Below, piece by piece: positions 31,301 through 41,000 of a DNA stretch of 64,000 nucleotides. The notes under the pieces are model-generated. The model did not search any database and was not told the origin of the DNA. It was given only the letters and a program-made list of their open reading frames with translations. The translations under genes and the position numbers were made by a program. The stretch comes from JABDMH01 sp965223105. GTDB taxonomy: Bacteria; Bacteroidota; Bacteroidia; Chitinophagales; Saprospiraceae. Numbering within the stretch: the stretch's first letter is position 1; every line of letters starts with the position of its first letter. The stretch is from NCBI GenBank assembly GCA_965223105.1, contig OZ244987.1, forward strand, positions 4,526,001-4,590,000. Direction: 5' to 3'.

Positions 31301-32059
31301 GTTGACACTCCTCTTCCTATCGAGGTCAACTGCCCGGCTGACCTCACCGTCGATGCTTGCCTGGATTCTTTGGCCATCGATGCCCTCTTTAGAGATTGGC
31401 TCAATGGCTTCTCTGTCGACGGTGGTTGTGTCTACGACTCCACCAGACTAGATACGCTCATCGCCCCTGATTCCTGTGGTGGTTCTATCACCGTCAATTT
31501 TATGGCCTCCGACTCCTGTGCCGGTGATGCCAGCTGCTCAGCTACCTTTACCGTTGACACTCCTCTTCCTATCGAGGTCAACTGCCCGGCTGACCTCACC
31601 GTCGATGCTTGCCTGGATTCTTTGGCCATCGATGCCCTCTTTAGAGATTGGCTCAATGGCTTCTCTGTCGATGGTGGTTGTGTCTACGACTCCACCAGAC
31701 TAGATACGCTCATCGCCCCTGATTCCTGTGGTGGTTCTATTACCGTCAATTTTATGGCCTCCGACTCCTGTGCCGGTGATGCCAGCTGCTCAGCTACCTT
31801 TACCGTTGACGCTCCTCTTCCTATCGAGGTCAACTGCCCGGCTGACCTCACCGTCGATGCTTGCCTGGATTCTTTGGCCATCGATGCTCTCTTTAGAGAT
31901 TGGCTCAATGGCTTCTCTGTCGACGGTGGTTGTGTCTACGACTCCACCAGACTAGATACGCTCATCGCCCCTGATTCCTGTGGTGGTTCTATTACCGTCA
32001 ATTTTATGGCCTCCGACTCCTGTGCCGGTGATGCCAGCTTCAGCTACCTTTACCGTTGA
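16322..32059 (+). CDS. Giant protein, segment 1: export signal, HYR modules and 84-aa repeats
   Basis: This open frame of 5245 codons has a signal-like segment (FIIFFLLHVYVLDLWAQ) after about 50 basic residues. An unrecognised cysteine-rich N-terminal domain follows, then a PKD-like stretch (GATYSWDFGTG) and an HYR-type module (IVINCDD...TWTATDSCGNTASADQTITV). Several diverged modules come next, each with a DLTLECG-type Cys strand. Three ancestral-looking 84-residue units precede the homogeneous array. The frame ends because two bases (GC) are missing near 32039 relative to all other repeat copies. The last residues, SFSYLYR, are out-of-frame read-through. Confidence 0.75.
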   Translation: MRRVPISLKTRSTVKTVRTHQVGAVFPFPQGYTRSKGSRSLRSGVLVLVYRSFIIFFLLHVYVLDLWAQPAWFQCPSTPITNCNSVVPSIFVDMRGFPSYKWYSCEQSRGSNQDTCCGMPQIFSNERCLEFKVLLDPQAEGFLFELVNVGTDPEWKGPPGGPGDKDAPGAPNISNSGNSGNFEYRLNCDPNWYTGFTPICIDDIPGGWSISDTLFINFCMQGANDNIYRIKSLKAEIDPIDSITAEGCNIELTVPTTGVIESTITWAHDPPNSTYDSWLSATSGTRTVTVSVPPGANLPANNQLTYRVCGSAVANPPSNCPGLGPVCATATVTVVPISSISVQLPPYCGNDPAEYEPEATVMPAGTYNYYWYDDITETTLLASGSQLSEPGAIYTSAGWKSVVVENPNFIPCSKRKFDFEIELEPVPTAEIIGPMGFCTLENLIFQATNAGSGATYSWDFGTGAWPSSHFGTGSSGINPPMVNYNSCGDKRIILTVTLPNNCMDKDTFFIFDDEQVPVITAPPDIVINCDDMSTNTGTATASDNCPVRIDYSDQIMPGNCSGNYDIIRTWTATDSCGNTASADQTITVQDTTPPTITCNITNLTLECDDDYNSEINDWLTMVISDLEAAATDNCGNITVTHDWMGGLIPLDCQAQMGAEVTFTLEDDCGNQTTCTGQIILDDTQPPVLNCDLMDLTLECGDTYLDSIFKWLDETILDIGNDATDACEMGFFVTHDWDSTTVPMLDCSGTSGLTITFTISDQCNNAVTCAAEVILQDTEAPQLDCSVEDLILECDDDPSTYPAMINQWLSDWEDFLVMTAVEDCQEPLVASNDWMGALPTLDCGGTTGVIVTFTVTDGCNNFSQCTAQVIIDDDLPPVINCSVTDLTLECGSDYITQINSWIATMEMQIDNNSSDDCGATLTVDNDWMGNVPPTHCTLEDSVLVYFWAEDQCSNRDSCSASIFIDDTQAPLLICPPDTTLSPCLTDAEILAAYNDWTGLFTYIDCSNTTTTGLTGNMLPPMCGGTANINFVATDECGNIDSCQADFIVPPPDDLEVFCAADTTIPACLTQVEMQAALQDWLDRFYTEGGCLVATSFTGFTPLDSCGSSTEITFTAWDSCGNMEECTSVFTVANPDLLVPICPGDQTVEACLDSLTIDSTFRAWLNGFSVEGGCMYDSTRLDTLIAPDSCGGSITVDFMVKDSCGQMEQCSSTFTVASPDPLVVNCPEPYTIEACLDSLTIDSTFRAWLNGFSVDGGCLYDSTRLDTLIAPDSCGGSITVNFVASDSCQGQLSCSATFTVDAPPTFDVNCPGDQTIEACLDSLTIDSTFRAWLNGFSVDGGCLYDSTRLDTLIAPDSCGGSITVNFVASDSCQGQLSCSATFTVDAPLPIEVNCPADLTVDACLDSLAIDALFRDWLNGFSVDGGCVYDSTRLDTLIAPDSCGGSITVNFMASDSCAGDASCSATFTVDAPLPIEVNCPADLTVDACLDSLAIDALFRDWLNGFSVDGGCVYDSTRLDTLIAPDSCGGSITVNFMASDSCAGDASCSATFTVDTPLPIEVNCPADLTVDACLDSLAIDALFRDWLNGFSVDGGCVYDSTRLDTLIAPDSCGGSITVNFMASDSCAGDASCSATFTVDTPLPIEVNCPADLTVDACLDSLAIDALFRDWLNGFSVDGGCVYDSTRLDTLIAPDSCGGSITVNFMASDSCAGDASCSATFTVDAPLPIEVNCPADLTVDACLDSLAIDALFRDWLNGFSVDGGCVYDSTRLDTLIAPDSCGGSITVNFMASDSCAGDASCSATFTVDTPLPIEVNCPADLTVDACLDSLAIDALFRDWLNGFSVDGGCVYDSTRLDTLIAPDSCGGSITVNFMASDSCAGDASCSATFTVDTPLPIEVNCPADLTVDACLDSLAIDALFRDWLNGFSVDGGCVYDSTRLDTLIAPDSCGGSITVNFMASDSCAGDASCSATFTVDAPLPIEVNCPADLTVDACLDSLAIDALFRDWLNGFSVDGGCVYDSTRLDTLIAPDSCGGSITVNFMASDSCAGDASCSATFTVDAPLPIEVNCPADLTVDACLDSLAIDALFRDWLNGFSVDGGCVYDSTRLDTLIAPDSCGGSITVNFMASDSCAGDASCSATFTVDTPLPIEVNCPADLTVDACLDSLAIDALFRDWLNGFSVDGGCVYDSTRLDTLIAPDSCGGSITVNFMASDSCAGDASCSATFTVDAPLPIEVNCPADLTVDACLDSLAIDALFRDWLNGFSVDGGCVYDSTRLDTLIAPDSCGGSITVNFMASDSCAGDASCSATFTVDTPLPIEVNCPADLTVDACLDSLAIDALFRDWLNGFSVDGGCVYDSTRLDTLIAPDSCGGSITVNFMASDSCAGDASCSATFTVDTPLPIEVNCPADLTVDACLDSLAIDALFRDWLNGFSVDGGCVYDSTRLDTLIAPDSCGGSITVNFMASDSCAGDASCSATFTVDAPLPIEVNCPADLTVDACLDSLAIDALFRDWLNGFSVDGGCVYDSTRLDTLIAPDSCGGSITVNFMASDSCAGDASCSATFTVDAPLPIEVNCPADLTVDACLDSLAIDALFRNWLNGFSVSGGCLYDSTRLDTLIAPDSCGGSITVNFMASDSCAGDASCSATFTVDAPLPIEVNCPADLTVDACLDSLAIDALFRDWLNGFSVDGGCVYDSTRLDTLIAPDSCGGSITVNFMASDSCAGDASCSATFTVDAPLPIEVNCPADLTVDACLDSLAIDALFRDWLNGFSVDGGCVYDSTRLDTLIAPDSCGGSITVNFMASDSCAGDASCSATFTVDTPLPIEVNCPADLTVDACLDSLAIDALFRDWLNGFSVDGGCVYDSTRLDTLIAPDSCGGSITVNFMASDSCAGDASCSATFTVDAPLPIEVNCPADLTVDACLDSLAIDALFRDWLNGFSVDGGCVYDSTRLDTLIAPDSCGGSITVNFMASDSCAGDASCSATFTVDTPLPIEVNCPADLTVDACLDSLAIDALFRDWLNGFSVDGGCVYDSTRLDTLIAPDSCGGSITVNFMASDSCAGDASCSATFTVDTPLPIEVNCPADLTVDACLDSLAIDALFRDWLNGFSVDGGCVYDSTRLDTLIAPDSCGGSITVNFMASDSCAGDASCSATFTVDTPLPIEVNCPADLTVDACLDSLAIDALFRDWLNGFSVDGGCVYDSTRLDTLIAPDSCGGSITVNFMASDSCAGDASCSATFTVDTPLPIEVNCPADLTVDACLDSLAIDALFRDWLNGFSVDGGCVYDSTRLDTLIAPDSCGGSITVNFMASDSCAGDASCSATFTVDTPLPIEVNCPADLTVDACLDSLAIDALFRDWLNGFSVDGGCVYDSTRLDTLIAPDSCGGSITVNFMASDSCAGDASCSATFTVDAPLPIEVNCPADLTVDACLDSLAIDALFRDWLNGFSVDGGCVYDSTRLDTLIAPDSCGGSITVNFMASDSCAGDASCSATFTVDAPLPIEVNCPADLTVDACLDSLAIDALFRDWLNGFSVDGGCVYDSTRLDTLIAPDSCGGSITVNFMASDSCAGDASCSATFTVDTPLPIEVNCPADLTVDACLDSLAIDALFRDWLNGFSVDGGCVYDSTRLDTLIAPDSCGGSITVNFMASDSCAGDASCSATFTVDTPLPIEVNCPADLTVDACLDSLAIDALFRDWLNGFSVDGGCVYDSTRLDTLIAPDSCGGSITVNFMASDSCAGDASCSATFTVDTPLPIEVNCPADLTVDACLDSLAIDALFRDWLNGFSVDGGCVYDSTRLDTLIAPDSCGGSITVNFMASDSCAGDASCSATFTVDAPLPIEVNCPADLTVDACLDSLAIDALFRDWLNGFSVDGGCVYDSTRLDTLIAPDSCGGSITVNFMASDSCAGDASCSATFTVDTPLPIEVNCPADLTVDACLDSLAIDALFRDWLNGFSVDGGCVYDSTRLDTLIAPDSCGGSITVNFMASDSCAGDASCSATFTVDAPLPIEVNCPADLTVDACLDSLAIDALFRDWLNGFSVDGGCVYDSTRLDTLIAPDSCGGSITVNFMASDSCAGDASCSATFTVDTPLPIEVNCPADLTVDACLDSLAIDALFRDWLNGFSVDGGCVYDSTRLDTLIAPDSCGGSITVNFMASDSCAGDASCSATFTVDAPLPIEVNCPADLTVDACLDSLAIDALFRDWLNGFSVDGGCVYDSTRLDTLIAPDSCGGSITVNFMASDSCAGDASCSATFTVDAPLPIEVNCPADLTVDACLDSLAIDALFRDWLNGFSVDGGCVYDSTRLDTLIAPDSCGGSITVNFMASDSCAGDASCSATFTVDTPLPIEVNCPADLTVDACLDSLAIDALFRNWLNGFSVSGGCLYDSTRLDTLIAPDSCGGSITVNFMASDSCAGDASCSATFTVDAPLPIEVNCPADLTVDACLDSLAIDALFRDWLNGFSVDGGCVYDSTRLDTLIAPDSCGGSITVNFMASDSCAGDASCSATFTVDTPLPIEVNCPADLTVDACLDSLAIDALFRDWLNGFSVDGGCVYDSTRLDTLIAPDSCGGSITVNFMASDSCAGDASCSATFTVDAPLPIEVNCPADLTVDACLDSLAIDALFRDWLNGFSVDGGCVYDSTRLDTLIAPDSCGGSITVNFMASDSCAGDASCSATFTVDAPLPIEVNCPADLTVDACLDSLAIDALFRDWLNGFSVDGGCVYDSTRLDTLIAPDSCGGSITVNFMASDSCAGDASCSATFTVDTPLPIEVNCPADLTVDACLDSLAIDALFRDWLNGFSVDGGCVYDSTRLDTLIAPDSCGGSITVNFMASDSCAGDASCSATFTVDTPLPIEVNCPADLTVDACLDSLAIDALFRDWLNGFSVDGGCVYDSTRLDTLIAPDSCGGSITVNFMASDSCAGDASCSATFTVDTPLPIEVNCPADLTVDACLDSLAIDALFRDWLNGFSVDGGCVYDSTRLDTLIAPDSCGGSITVNFMASDSCAGDASCSATFTVDTPLPIEVNCPADLTVDACLDSLAIDALFRDWLNGFSVDGGCVYDSTRLDTLIAPDSCGGSITVNFMASDSCAGDASCSATFTVDTPLPIEVNCPADLTVDACLDSLAIDALFRDWLNGFSVDGGCVYDSTRLDTLIAPDSCGGSITVNFMASDSCAGDASCSATFTVDAPLPIEVNCPADLTVDACLDSLAIDALFRDWLNGFSVDGGCVYDSTRLDTLIAPDSCGGSITVNFMASDSCAGDASFSYLYR

Positions 32060-35000
32060 CACTCCTCTTCCTATCGAGGTCAACTGCCCGGCTGACCTCA
32101 CCGTCGATGCTTGCCTGGATTCTTTGGCCATCGATGCTCTCTTTAGAGATTGGCTCAATGGCTTCTCTGTCGACGGTGGTTGTGTCTACGACTCCACCAG
32201 ACTAGATACGCTCATCGCCCCTGATTCCTGTGGTGGTTCTATTACCGTCAATTTTATGGCCTCCGACTCCTGTGCCGGTGATGCCAGCTGCTCAGCTACC
32301 TTTACCGTTGACACTCCTCTTCCTATCGAGGTCAACTGCCCGGCTGACCTCACCGTCGATGCTTGCCTGGATTCTTTGGCCATCGATGCCCTCTTTAGAG
32401 ATTGGCTCAATGGCTTCTCTGTCGACGGTGGTTGTGTCTACGACTCCACCAGACTAGATACGCTCATCGCCCCTGATTCCTGTGGTGGTTCTATTACCGT
32501 CAATTTTATGGCCTCCGACTCCTGTGCCGGTGATGCCAGCTGCTCAGCTACCTTTACCGTTGACACTCCTCTTCCTATCGAGGTCAACTGCCCGGCTGAC
32601 CTCACCGTCGATGCTTGCCTGGATTCTTTGGCCATCGATGCCCTCTTTAGAGATTGGCTCAATGGCTTCTCTGTCGACGGTGGTTGTGTCTACGACTCCA
32701 CCAGACTAGATACGCTCATCGCCCCTGATTCCTGTGGTGGTTCTATTACCGTCAATTTTATGGCCTCCGACTCCTGTGCCGGTGATGCCAGCTGCTCAGC
32801 TACCTTTACCGTTGACACTCCTCTTCCTATCGAGGTCAACTGCCCGGCTGACCTCACCGTCGATGCTTGCCTGGATTCTTTGGCCATCGATGCCCTCTTT
32901 AGAGATTGGCTCAATGGCTTTTCTGTCGACGGTGGTTGTGTCTACGACTCCACCAGACTAGATACGCTCATCGCCCCTGATTCCTGTGGTGGTTCTATTA
33001 CCGTCAATTTTATGGCCTCCGACTCCTGTGCCGGTGATGCCAGCTGCTCAGCTACCTTTACCGTTGACGCTCCTCTTCCTATCGAGGTCAACTGCCCGGC
33101 TGACCTCACCGTCGATGCTTGCCTGGATTCTTTGGCCATCGATGCCCTCTTTAGAGATTGGCTCAATGGCTTTTCTGTCGACGGTGGTTGTGTCTACGAC
33201 TCCACCAGACTAGATACGCTCATCGCCCCTGATTCCTGTGGTGGTTCTATTACCGTCAATTTTATGGCCTCCGACTCCTGTGCCGCCAGCTGCTCAGCTA
33301 CCTTTACCGTTGACACTCCTCTTCCTATCTCAACTGCCCGGCTGACCTCACCGTCGATGCTTGCCTGGCTTTGGCCATCGATGCCCTCTTTAGAGATTGG
33401 CTCAATGGCTTTTCTGTCGACGGTGGTTGTGTCTACGACTCCACCAGACTAGATACGCTCATCGCCCCTGATTCCTGTGGTGGTTCTATCACCGTCAATT
33501 TTATGGCCTCCGACTCCTGTGCCGGTGATGCCAGCTGCTCAGCTACCTTTACCGTTGACACTCCTCTTCCTATCGAGGTCAACTGCCCGGCTGACCTCAC
33601 CGTCGATGCTTGCCTGGATTCTTTGGCCATCGATGCCCTCTTTAGAGATTGGCTCAATGGCTTCTCTGTCGACGGTGGTTGTGTCTACGACTCCACCAGA
33701 CTAGATACGCTCATCGCCCCTGATTCCTGTGGTGGTTCTATCACCGTCAATTTTATGGCCTCCGACTCCTGTGCCGGTGATGCCAGCTGCTCAGCTACCT
33801 TTACCGTTGACACTCCTCTTCCTATCGAGGTCAACTGCCCGGCTGACCTCACCGTCGATGCTTGCCTGGATTCTTTGGCCATCGATGCCCTCTTTAGAGA
33901 TTGGCTCAATGGCTTCTCTGTCGACGGTGGTTGTGTCTACGACTCCACCAGACTAGATACGCTCATCGCCCCTGATTCCTGTGGTGGTTCTATTACCGTC
34001 AATTTTATGGCCTCCGACTCCTGTGCCGGTGATGCCAGCTGCTCAGCTACCTTTACCGTTGACGCTCCTCTTCCTATCGAGGTCAACTGCCCTGGTGATA
34101 CTACTCTACAGCCTTGTCTTCCTCAAGCTCATATTACAAATGCATTTGATTTATGGCTTTCTCAGTTCTCCGCATCAGGCGGCTGTGGACTTGATAGTCT
34201 AACCTTGGATACAGCACTGATGAATCGACCAGACTCCACAGGAGGATCATTTACAATCACAGCAACCGCCTACTCACCATGTTTACCGCCGGAATCCTGC
34301 TCTAGCACATTCACAGTTTCACAACCAGCCCCCGTGCAAACTACAATCGAATCCACCATCTGCTTTGCCGATACCATAATATTTAATGGTCAAAATATTT
34401 TTGCAGAGGGCCCTTACATGGATACCCTCATGGCAGCTAATGGATGCGACTCTATCATTACCCTAAACCTTACCGTCCTCCCTCCAGTCCAATCAACCAT
34501 CGATTCCACCATCTGCTTTGCCGATACCATAATATTTAATGGTCAAAATATTTTTGCAGAGGGCCCTTACATGGATACCCTCATGGCAGCTAATGGATGC
34601 GACTCTATCATTACCCTAAACCTTACCGTCCTCCCTCCAGTCCAATCAACCATCGATTCCACCATCTGCTTTGCCGATACCATAACATTTAATGGTCAAA
34701 ATATTTTTGCAGAGGGCCCTTACATTGATACCCTCATGGCAGCTAATGGATGCGACTCTTTCATTACCCTGAACCTTACCGTCCTCCCTCCGATCCAATC
34801 AACCATCGATTCCACCATCTGCTTTGCCGATACCATAACATTTAATGGTCAAAATATTTTTGCAGAGGGCCCTTACATGGATACCCTCATGGCAGCCAAC
34901 GGCTGTGACTCTATCATTACACTTAACTTGGAGGTCATACAGCATTCTGCTAGTAACATCATAGCCACCATCTGTCCGGGTGATACGATCATCATCAATG

Positions 35001-38000
35001 GAGTTGAGTACTTCCAACCTACTATGGTCAATGATACGCTCCCCTCGGCCAACGGGTGTGACTCCATTCTCATGATCAACATCCAATTTGGCAACGAAGT
35101 CACCACTACCATCGATCAAACCATCTGTCCGGGTGATACGATCATCATCAATGGAGTTGAGTACTTCCAACCTACCATGGTCAATGATACGCTCCCCTCA
35201 GCCAACGGCTGTGACTCCATTCTCATGATCAACATCCAATTTGGCAACGAAGTCACCACTACCATCGATCAAACCATCTGTCCGGGTGATACGATCATCA
35301 TCAATGGAGTTGAGTACTTCCAACCTACCATGGTCAATGATACGCTCCCCTCGGCCAATGGGTGTGACTCCATTCTTATGATCAACATCCAATTTGGCAA
35401 CGAAGTCACCACTACCATCGATCAAACCATCTGTCCGGGTGATACGATCATCATCAATGGAGTTGAGTACTTCCAACCTACCATGGTCAATGATACGCTC
35501 CCCTCAGCCAACGGATGTGACTCCATTCTCATGATCAACATCCAATTTGGCAACGAAGTCACCACTACCATCGATCAAACCATCTGTCCGGGTGATACGA
35601 TCATCATCAAAGGAGTTGAGTACTTCCAACCTACCATGGTCAATGATACGCTCCCCTCGGCCAATGGGTGTGACTCCATTCTTATGATCAACATCCAATT
35701 TGGCAACGAAGTCACCACTACCATCGATCAAACCATCTGTCCGGGTGATACGATCATCATCAATGGAGTTGAGTACTTCCAACCTACCATGGTCAATGAT
35801 ACGCTCCCCTCAGCCAACGGGTGTGACTCCATTCTCATGATCAACATCCAATTTGGCAACGAAGTCACCACTACCATCGATCAAACCATCTGTCCGGGTG
35901 ATACGATCATCATCAATGGAGTTGAGTACTTCCAACCTACCATGGTCAATGATACGCTCCCCTCAGCCAACGGGTGTGACTCCATTCTTATGATCAACAT
36001 CCAATTTGGCAATGAAGTCACCACTACCATCGATCAAACCATCTGTCCGGGTGATACGATCATCATCAATGGAGTTGAGTACTTCCAACCTACCATGGTC
36101 AATGATACGCTCCCCTCAGCCAACGGGTGTGACTCCATTCTTATGATCAACATCCAATTTGGCAACGAAGTCACCACTACCATCGATCAAACCATGTGTC
36201 CGGGTGATACGATCATCATCAATGGAGTTGAGTACTTCCAACCTACCATGGTCAATGATACGCTCCCTTCAGCCAACGGGTGTGACTCCATTCTTATGAT
36301 CAACATCCAATCTGGCAACGAAGTCACCACTACCATCGATCAAACCATCTGTCCGGGTGATACGATCATCATCAATGGAGTTGAGTACTTCCAACCTACC
36401 ATGGTCAATGATACTCTCCCCTCGGCCAATGGGTGTGACTCCATTCTTATGATCAACATCCAATTTGGCAACGAAGTCACCACTACCATCGATCAAACCA
36501 TCTGTCCGGGTGATACGATCATCATCAATGGAGTTGAGTACTTCCAACCTACCATGGTCAATGATACGCTCCCCTCAGCCAACGGGTGTGACTCCATTCT
36601 CATGATCAACATCCAATTTGGCAACGAAGTCACCACTACCATCGATCAAACCATCTGTCCGGGTGATACGATCATCATCAATGGAGTTGAGTACTTCCAA
36701 CCTACCATGGTCAATGATACGCTCCCCTCAGCCAACGGGTGTGACTCCATTCTTATGATCAACATCCAATTTGGCAATGAAGTCACCACTACCATCGATC
36801 AAACCATCTGTCCGGGTGATACGATCATCATCAATGGAGTTGAGTACTTCCAACCTACCATGGTCAATGATACGCTCCCCTCAGCCAACGGGTGTGACTC
36901 CATTCTTATGATCAACATCCAATTTGGCAACGAAGTCACCACTACCATCGATCAAACCATCTGTCCGGGTGATACGATCATCATCAATGGAGTTGAGTAC
37001 TTCCAACCTACCATGGTCAATGATACGCTCCCCTCAGCCAACGGGTGTGACTCCATTCTTATGATCAACATCCAATTTGGCAACGAAGTCACCACTACCA
37101 TCGATCAAACCATCTGTCCGGGTGATACGATCATCATCAATGGGGTTGAGTACTTCCAACCTACCATGGTCAATGATACTCTCCCCTCGGCCAATGGGTG
37201 TGACTCCATTCTTATGATCAACATCCAATTTGGGAACGAAGTCACCACTACCATCGATCAAACCATCTGTCCGGGTGATACGATCATCATCAATGGGGTT
37301 GAGTACTTCCAACCTACCATGGTCAATGATACTCTCCCCTCGGCCAATGGGTGTGACTCCATTCTTATGATCAACATCCAATTTGGCAACGAGGTCACCA
37401 CTACCATCGATCAAACCATCTGTCCGGGTGATACGATCATCATCAATGGAGTTGAGTACTTCCAACCTACCATGGTCAATGATACGCTCCCCTCGGCCAA
37501 CGGGTGTGACTCCATTCTTATGATCAACATCCAATTTGGCAACGAAGTCACCACTACCATCGATCAAATCATCTGTCCGGGTGATACGATCATCATCAAT
37601 GGGGTTGAGTACTTCCAACCTACCATGGTCAATGATACGCTCCCCTCGGCCAATGGGTGTGACTCCATTCTTATGATCAACATCCAATTTGGGAACGAAG
37701 TCACCACTACCATCGATCAAACCATCTGTCCGGGTGATACGATCATCATCAATGGAGTTGAGTACTTCCAACCTACTATGGTCAATGATACGCTCCCCTC
37801 AGCCAACGGCTGTGACTCCATTCTTATGATCAACATCCAATTTGGCAACGAAGTCACCACTAACATCGATCAAACCATCTGTCCGGGTGATACGATCATC
37901 ATCAATGGGGTTGAGTACTTCCAACCTACCATGGTCAATGATACGCTCCCCTCAGCCAACGGCTGTGACTCCATTCTTATGATCAACATCCAATTCGCCG

Positions 38001-41000
38001 GTCAGGTAATAGTGCCCGTCACGGCTACCATGTGCCCCGGTGACTCTGTAGAAATCAATGGTGTAAAATATTTTGAAGCCACTCAACTGAACGATACTCT
38101 CCAGGGTGCAAATGGATGTGACTCCATTTTACAAATTGATGTCTCTATTGCCAATGAAGTCATTGTGCCAGTCAACGCTACCATTTGCCCCGGAGACTCC
38201 GTTGAAATCAATGGCGTGAAATACTTCCAAGCCACTCAACTGAACGATACGCTCCAAGGCACCAACGGTTGTGACTCTATATTGATGATCATAATTGAGG
38301 TCGATGAGGAAATAAATACCGAAATATCCGACTCCATCTGTGCCGGTCAGATCTATCCCTTTGGCGGTGATGATTATTCCCAGGCTGGAGTTTACAAAGA
38401 TACATTGATGAGCAGCGGAGGATGTGATTCCATCGTCACACTCAACCTTTCAATCATCGAAGAAATAAATACGGAAATATCCGACTCCATCTGTGCAGGA
38501 CAGATCTATACCTTTGGCGGCGATGATTATTCCGAAGCAGGTACTTACAGCAACACTCAGATGAGCAGTGGAGGGTGTGATTCCATCATTACTCTCAACC
38601 TTTCCATTATTGAGGAAATTAATACCGAAATATCCGACTCCATCTGTGCCGGACAAACTTACCCCTTTGGCGGTAATGATTATTCCCAAGCTGGAGTTTA
38701 CAAAGATACCCTATTGAGCAGCGGAGGATGTGATTCCATCATCACCCTCAACCTTTCCATTATCGAGGAAATAAATACCGAAATATCCGACTCCATCTGT
38801 GCCGGACAAACTTACCCCTTTGGCGGTAATGATTATTCCCAGGCTGGAGTTTACAAAGATACCCTATTGAGCAGCGGAGGATGTGATTCCATCATTACTC
38901 TCAACCTTTCCATTATCGAGGAATTAAATACCGAAATATCCGACTCCATCTGTGCCGGACAGTTCTATCCCTTTGGTGGTGATGATTATTCCCAGGCTGG
39001 AGTTTACAAAGATACATTGATGAGCAGCGGAGGATGTGATTCCATCATCACCCTCAACCTCTCCATTATCGAGGAAATAAATACCGAAATATCCGACTCC
39101 GTCTGTGCCGGTCAAACCTATCCCTTTGGCGGTGATGATTATTCCGAAGCAGGTACTTACAAAGATACATTGATGAGCAGCGGTGGGTGTGATTCCATCG
39201 TCACACTCAACCTTTCCATTATTGAGGAAATAAATACCGAAATATCCGACTCTATCTGTGCCGGTCAGTTCTATCCCTTTGGTGGTAATGATTATTCCGA
39301 AGCAGGTAGTTACAAAGATACATTGATGAGCAGCGGAGGGTGTGATTCCATCATCACACTCAACCTCTCCATCATCGAGGAAATAAATACTGAAATATCT
39401 GACTCCATCTGTGCCGGGCAGATTTATCAATTTGGCGGTGATGATTATTCCCAAGCTGGAGTTTACAAAGATACCCTATTGAGCAGCGGAGGATGTGATT
39501 CCATCATCACCCTCAACCTCTCCATTATCGAGGAAATAAATACCGAAATATCCGACTCCATCTGTGCCGGACAAACTTACCCCTTTGGCGGTAATGATTA
39601 TTCCCAGGCTGGAGTTTACAAAGATACCCTATTGAGCAGCGGAGGATGTGATTCCATCATTACTCTCAACCTTTCCATTATCGAGGAATTAAATACCGAA
39701 ATATCCGACTCCATCTGTGCCGGACAGTTCTATCCCTTTGGTGGTGATGATTATTCCCAGGCTGGAGTTTACAAAGATACATTGATGAGCAGCGGAGGAT
39801 GTGATTCCATCATCACCCTCAACCTCTCCATTATCGAGGAAATAAATACCGAAATATCCGACTCCGTCTGTGCCGGTCAAACCTATCCTTTTGGCGGTGA
39901 TGATTATTCCGAAGCAGGTACTTACAAAGATACATTGATGAGCAGCGGTGGGTGTGATTCCATCGTCACACTCAACCTTTCCATTATTGAGGAAATAAAT
40001 ACCGAAATATCCGACTCTATCTGTGCCGGTCAGTTCTATCCCTTTGGTGGTGATGATTATGCCATATCCGGTATTTACCGCGATACTTTGGTCAGTGCTG
40101 GTGGTTGTGATTCCATCGTCACCCTCACCCTCACTGTGGTCGATGAAGTGTTGGAAACAATTGCTGCGGAAATTTGTCAGGGCGATCAATATATATTTGG
40201 TGGTATTAATTATTCCACCGCCGGTGTTTATCGCGACACCCTCATGAGCAGAGGTGGGTGTGATTCCATTGTAGAACTGACACTCACTGTGCTTACCGGT
40301 TCCGAACAAAATATTACTGCTGAGATTTGCCAGGGCGATCAATATTTATTCGCTGGTATCAATTATTCAAGCAGTGGCACCTATCGCGATACCATCCCCG
40401 CTAGCAATGGCTGCGATTCCATTATTATTTTAGAATTAACCGTCCATCCAACCGCACAGACCCTGGTCGAGCAGGAAATTTGTGAAGGCAGTTCGTTTGT
40501 TTTTGGTGGACAATCTTACAATACCTCTGGCACCTACCACGATACCCTGGCTACCCAGCACGGTTGTGATTCGGTGATCACCCTGATGCTCTCAGTCCTT
40601 GATCAATTTGAAACCGATATTGCGGTACAAATTTGTGTGGGCGATGAATATGTATTCGGTGGCAATACCCTCACCCAGTCCGGCATTTATCGCGATACCC
40701 TAAGTTCGGTGGATGGATGTGACTCCATCATTATTTTAGATCTGGCTGTTGTTGATGAAATACACACCCCAATTGAAGCTCAGATCTGCGCTGGCGATCA
40801 ATTTACTTTTGGAGGTAATGATTACGCCATCTCCGGTATTTACCGTGACACTTTGGTCAGTGCTGGTGGTTGTGATTCCATCGTTTCACTCACCCTCACC
40901 GTGGTCGATGAAGTGTTGGAAACAATTGCTGCGGAAATTTGTCAGGGCGATCAATATTTATTCGCTGGTATTAATTATTCTACCTCTGGTGTTTACCGCG

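Noticed and set aside
20596..33909. Regular 74- and 75-codon open frames on both strands every 252 bases
   Set aside because: They are shadows of the 252-bp repeat in other frames, with no start signals and no variation of their own.
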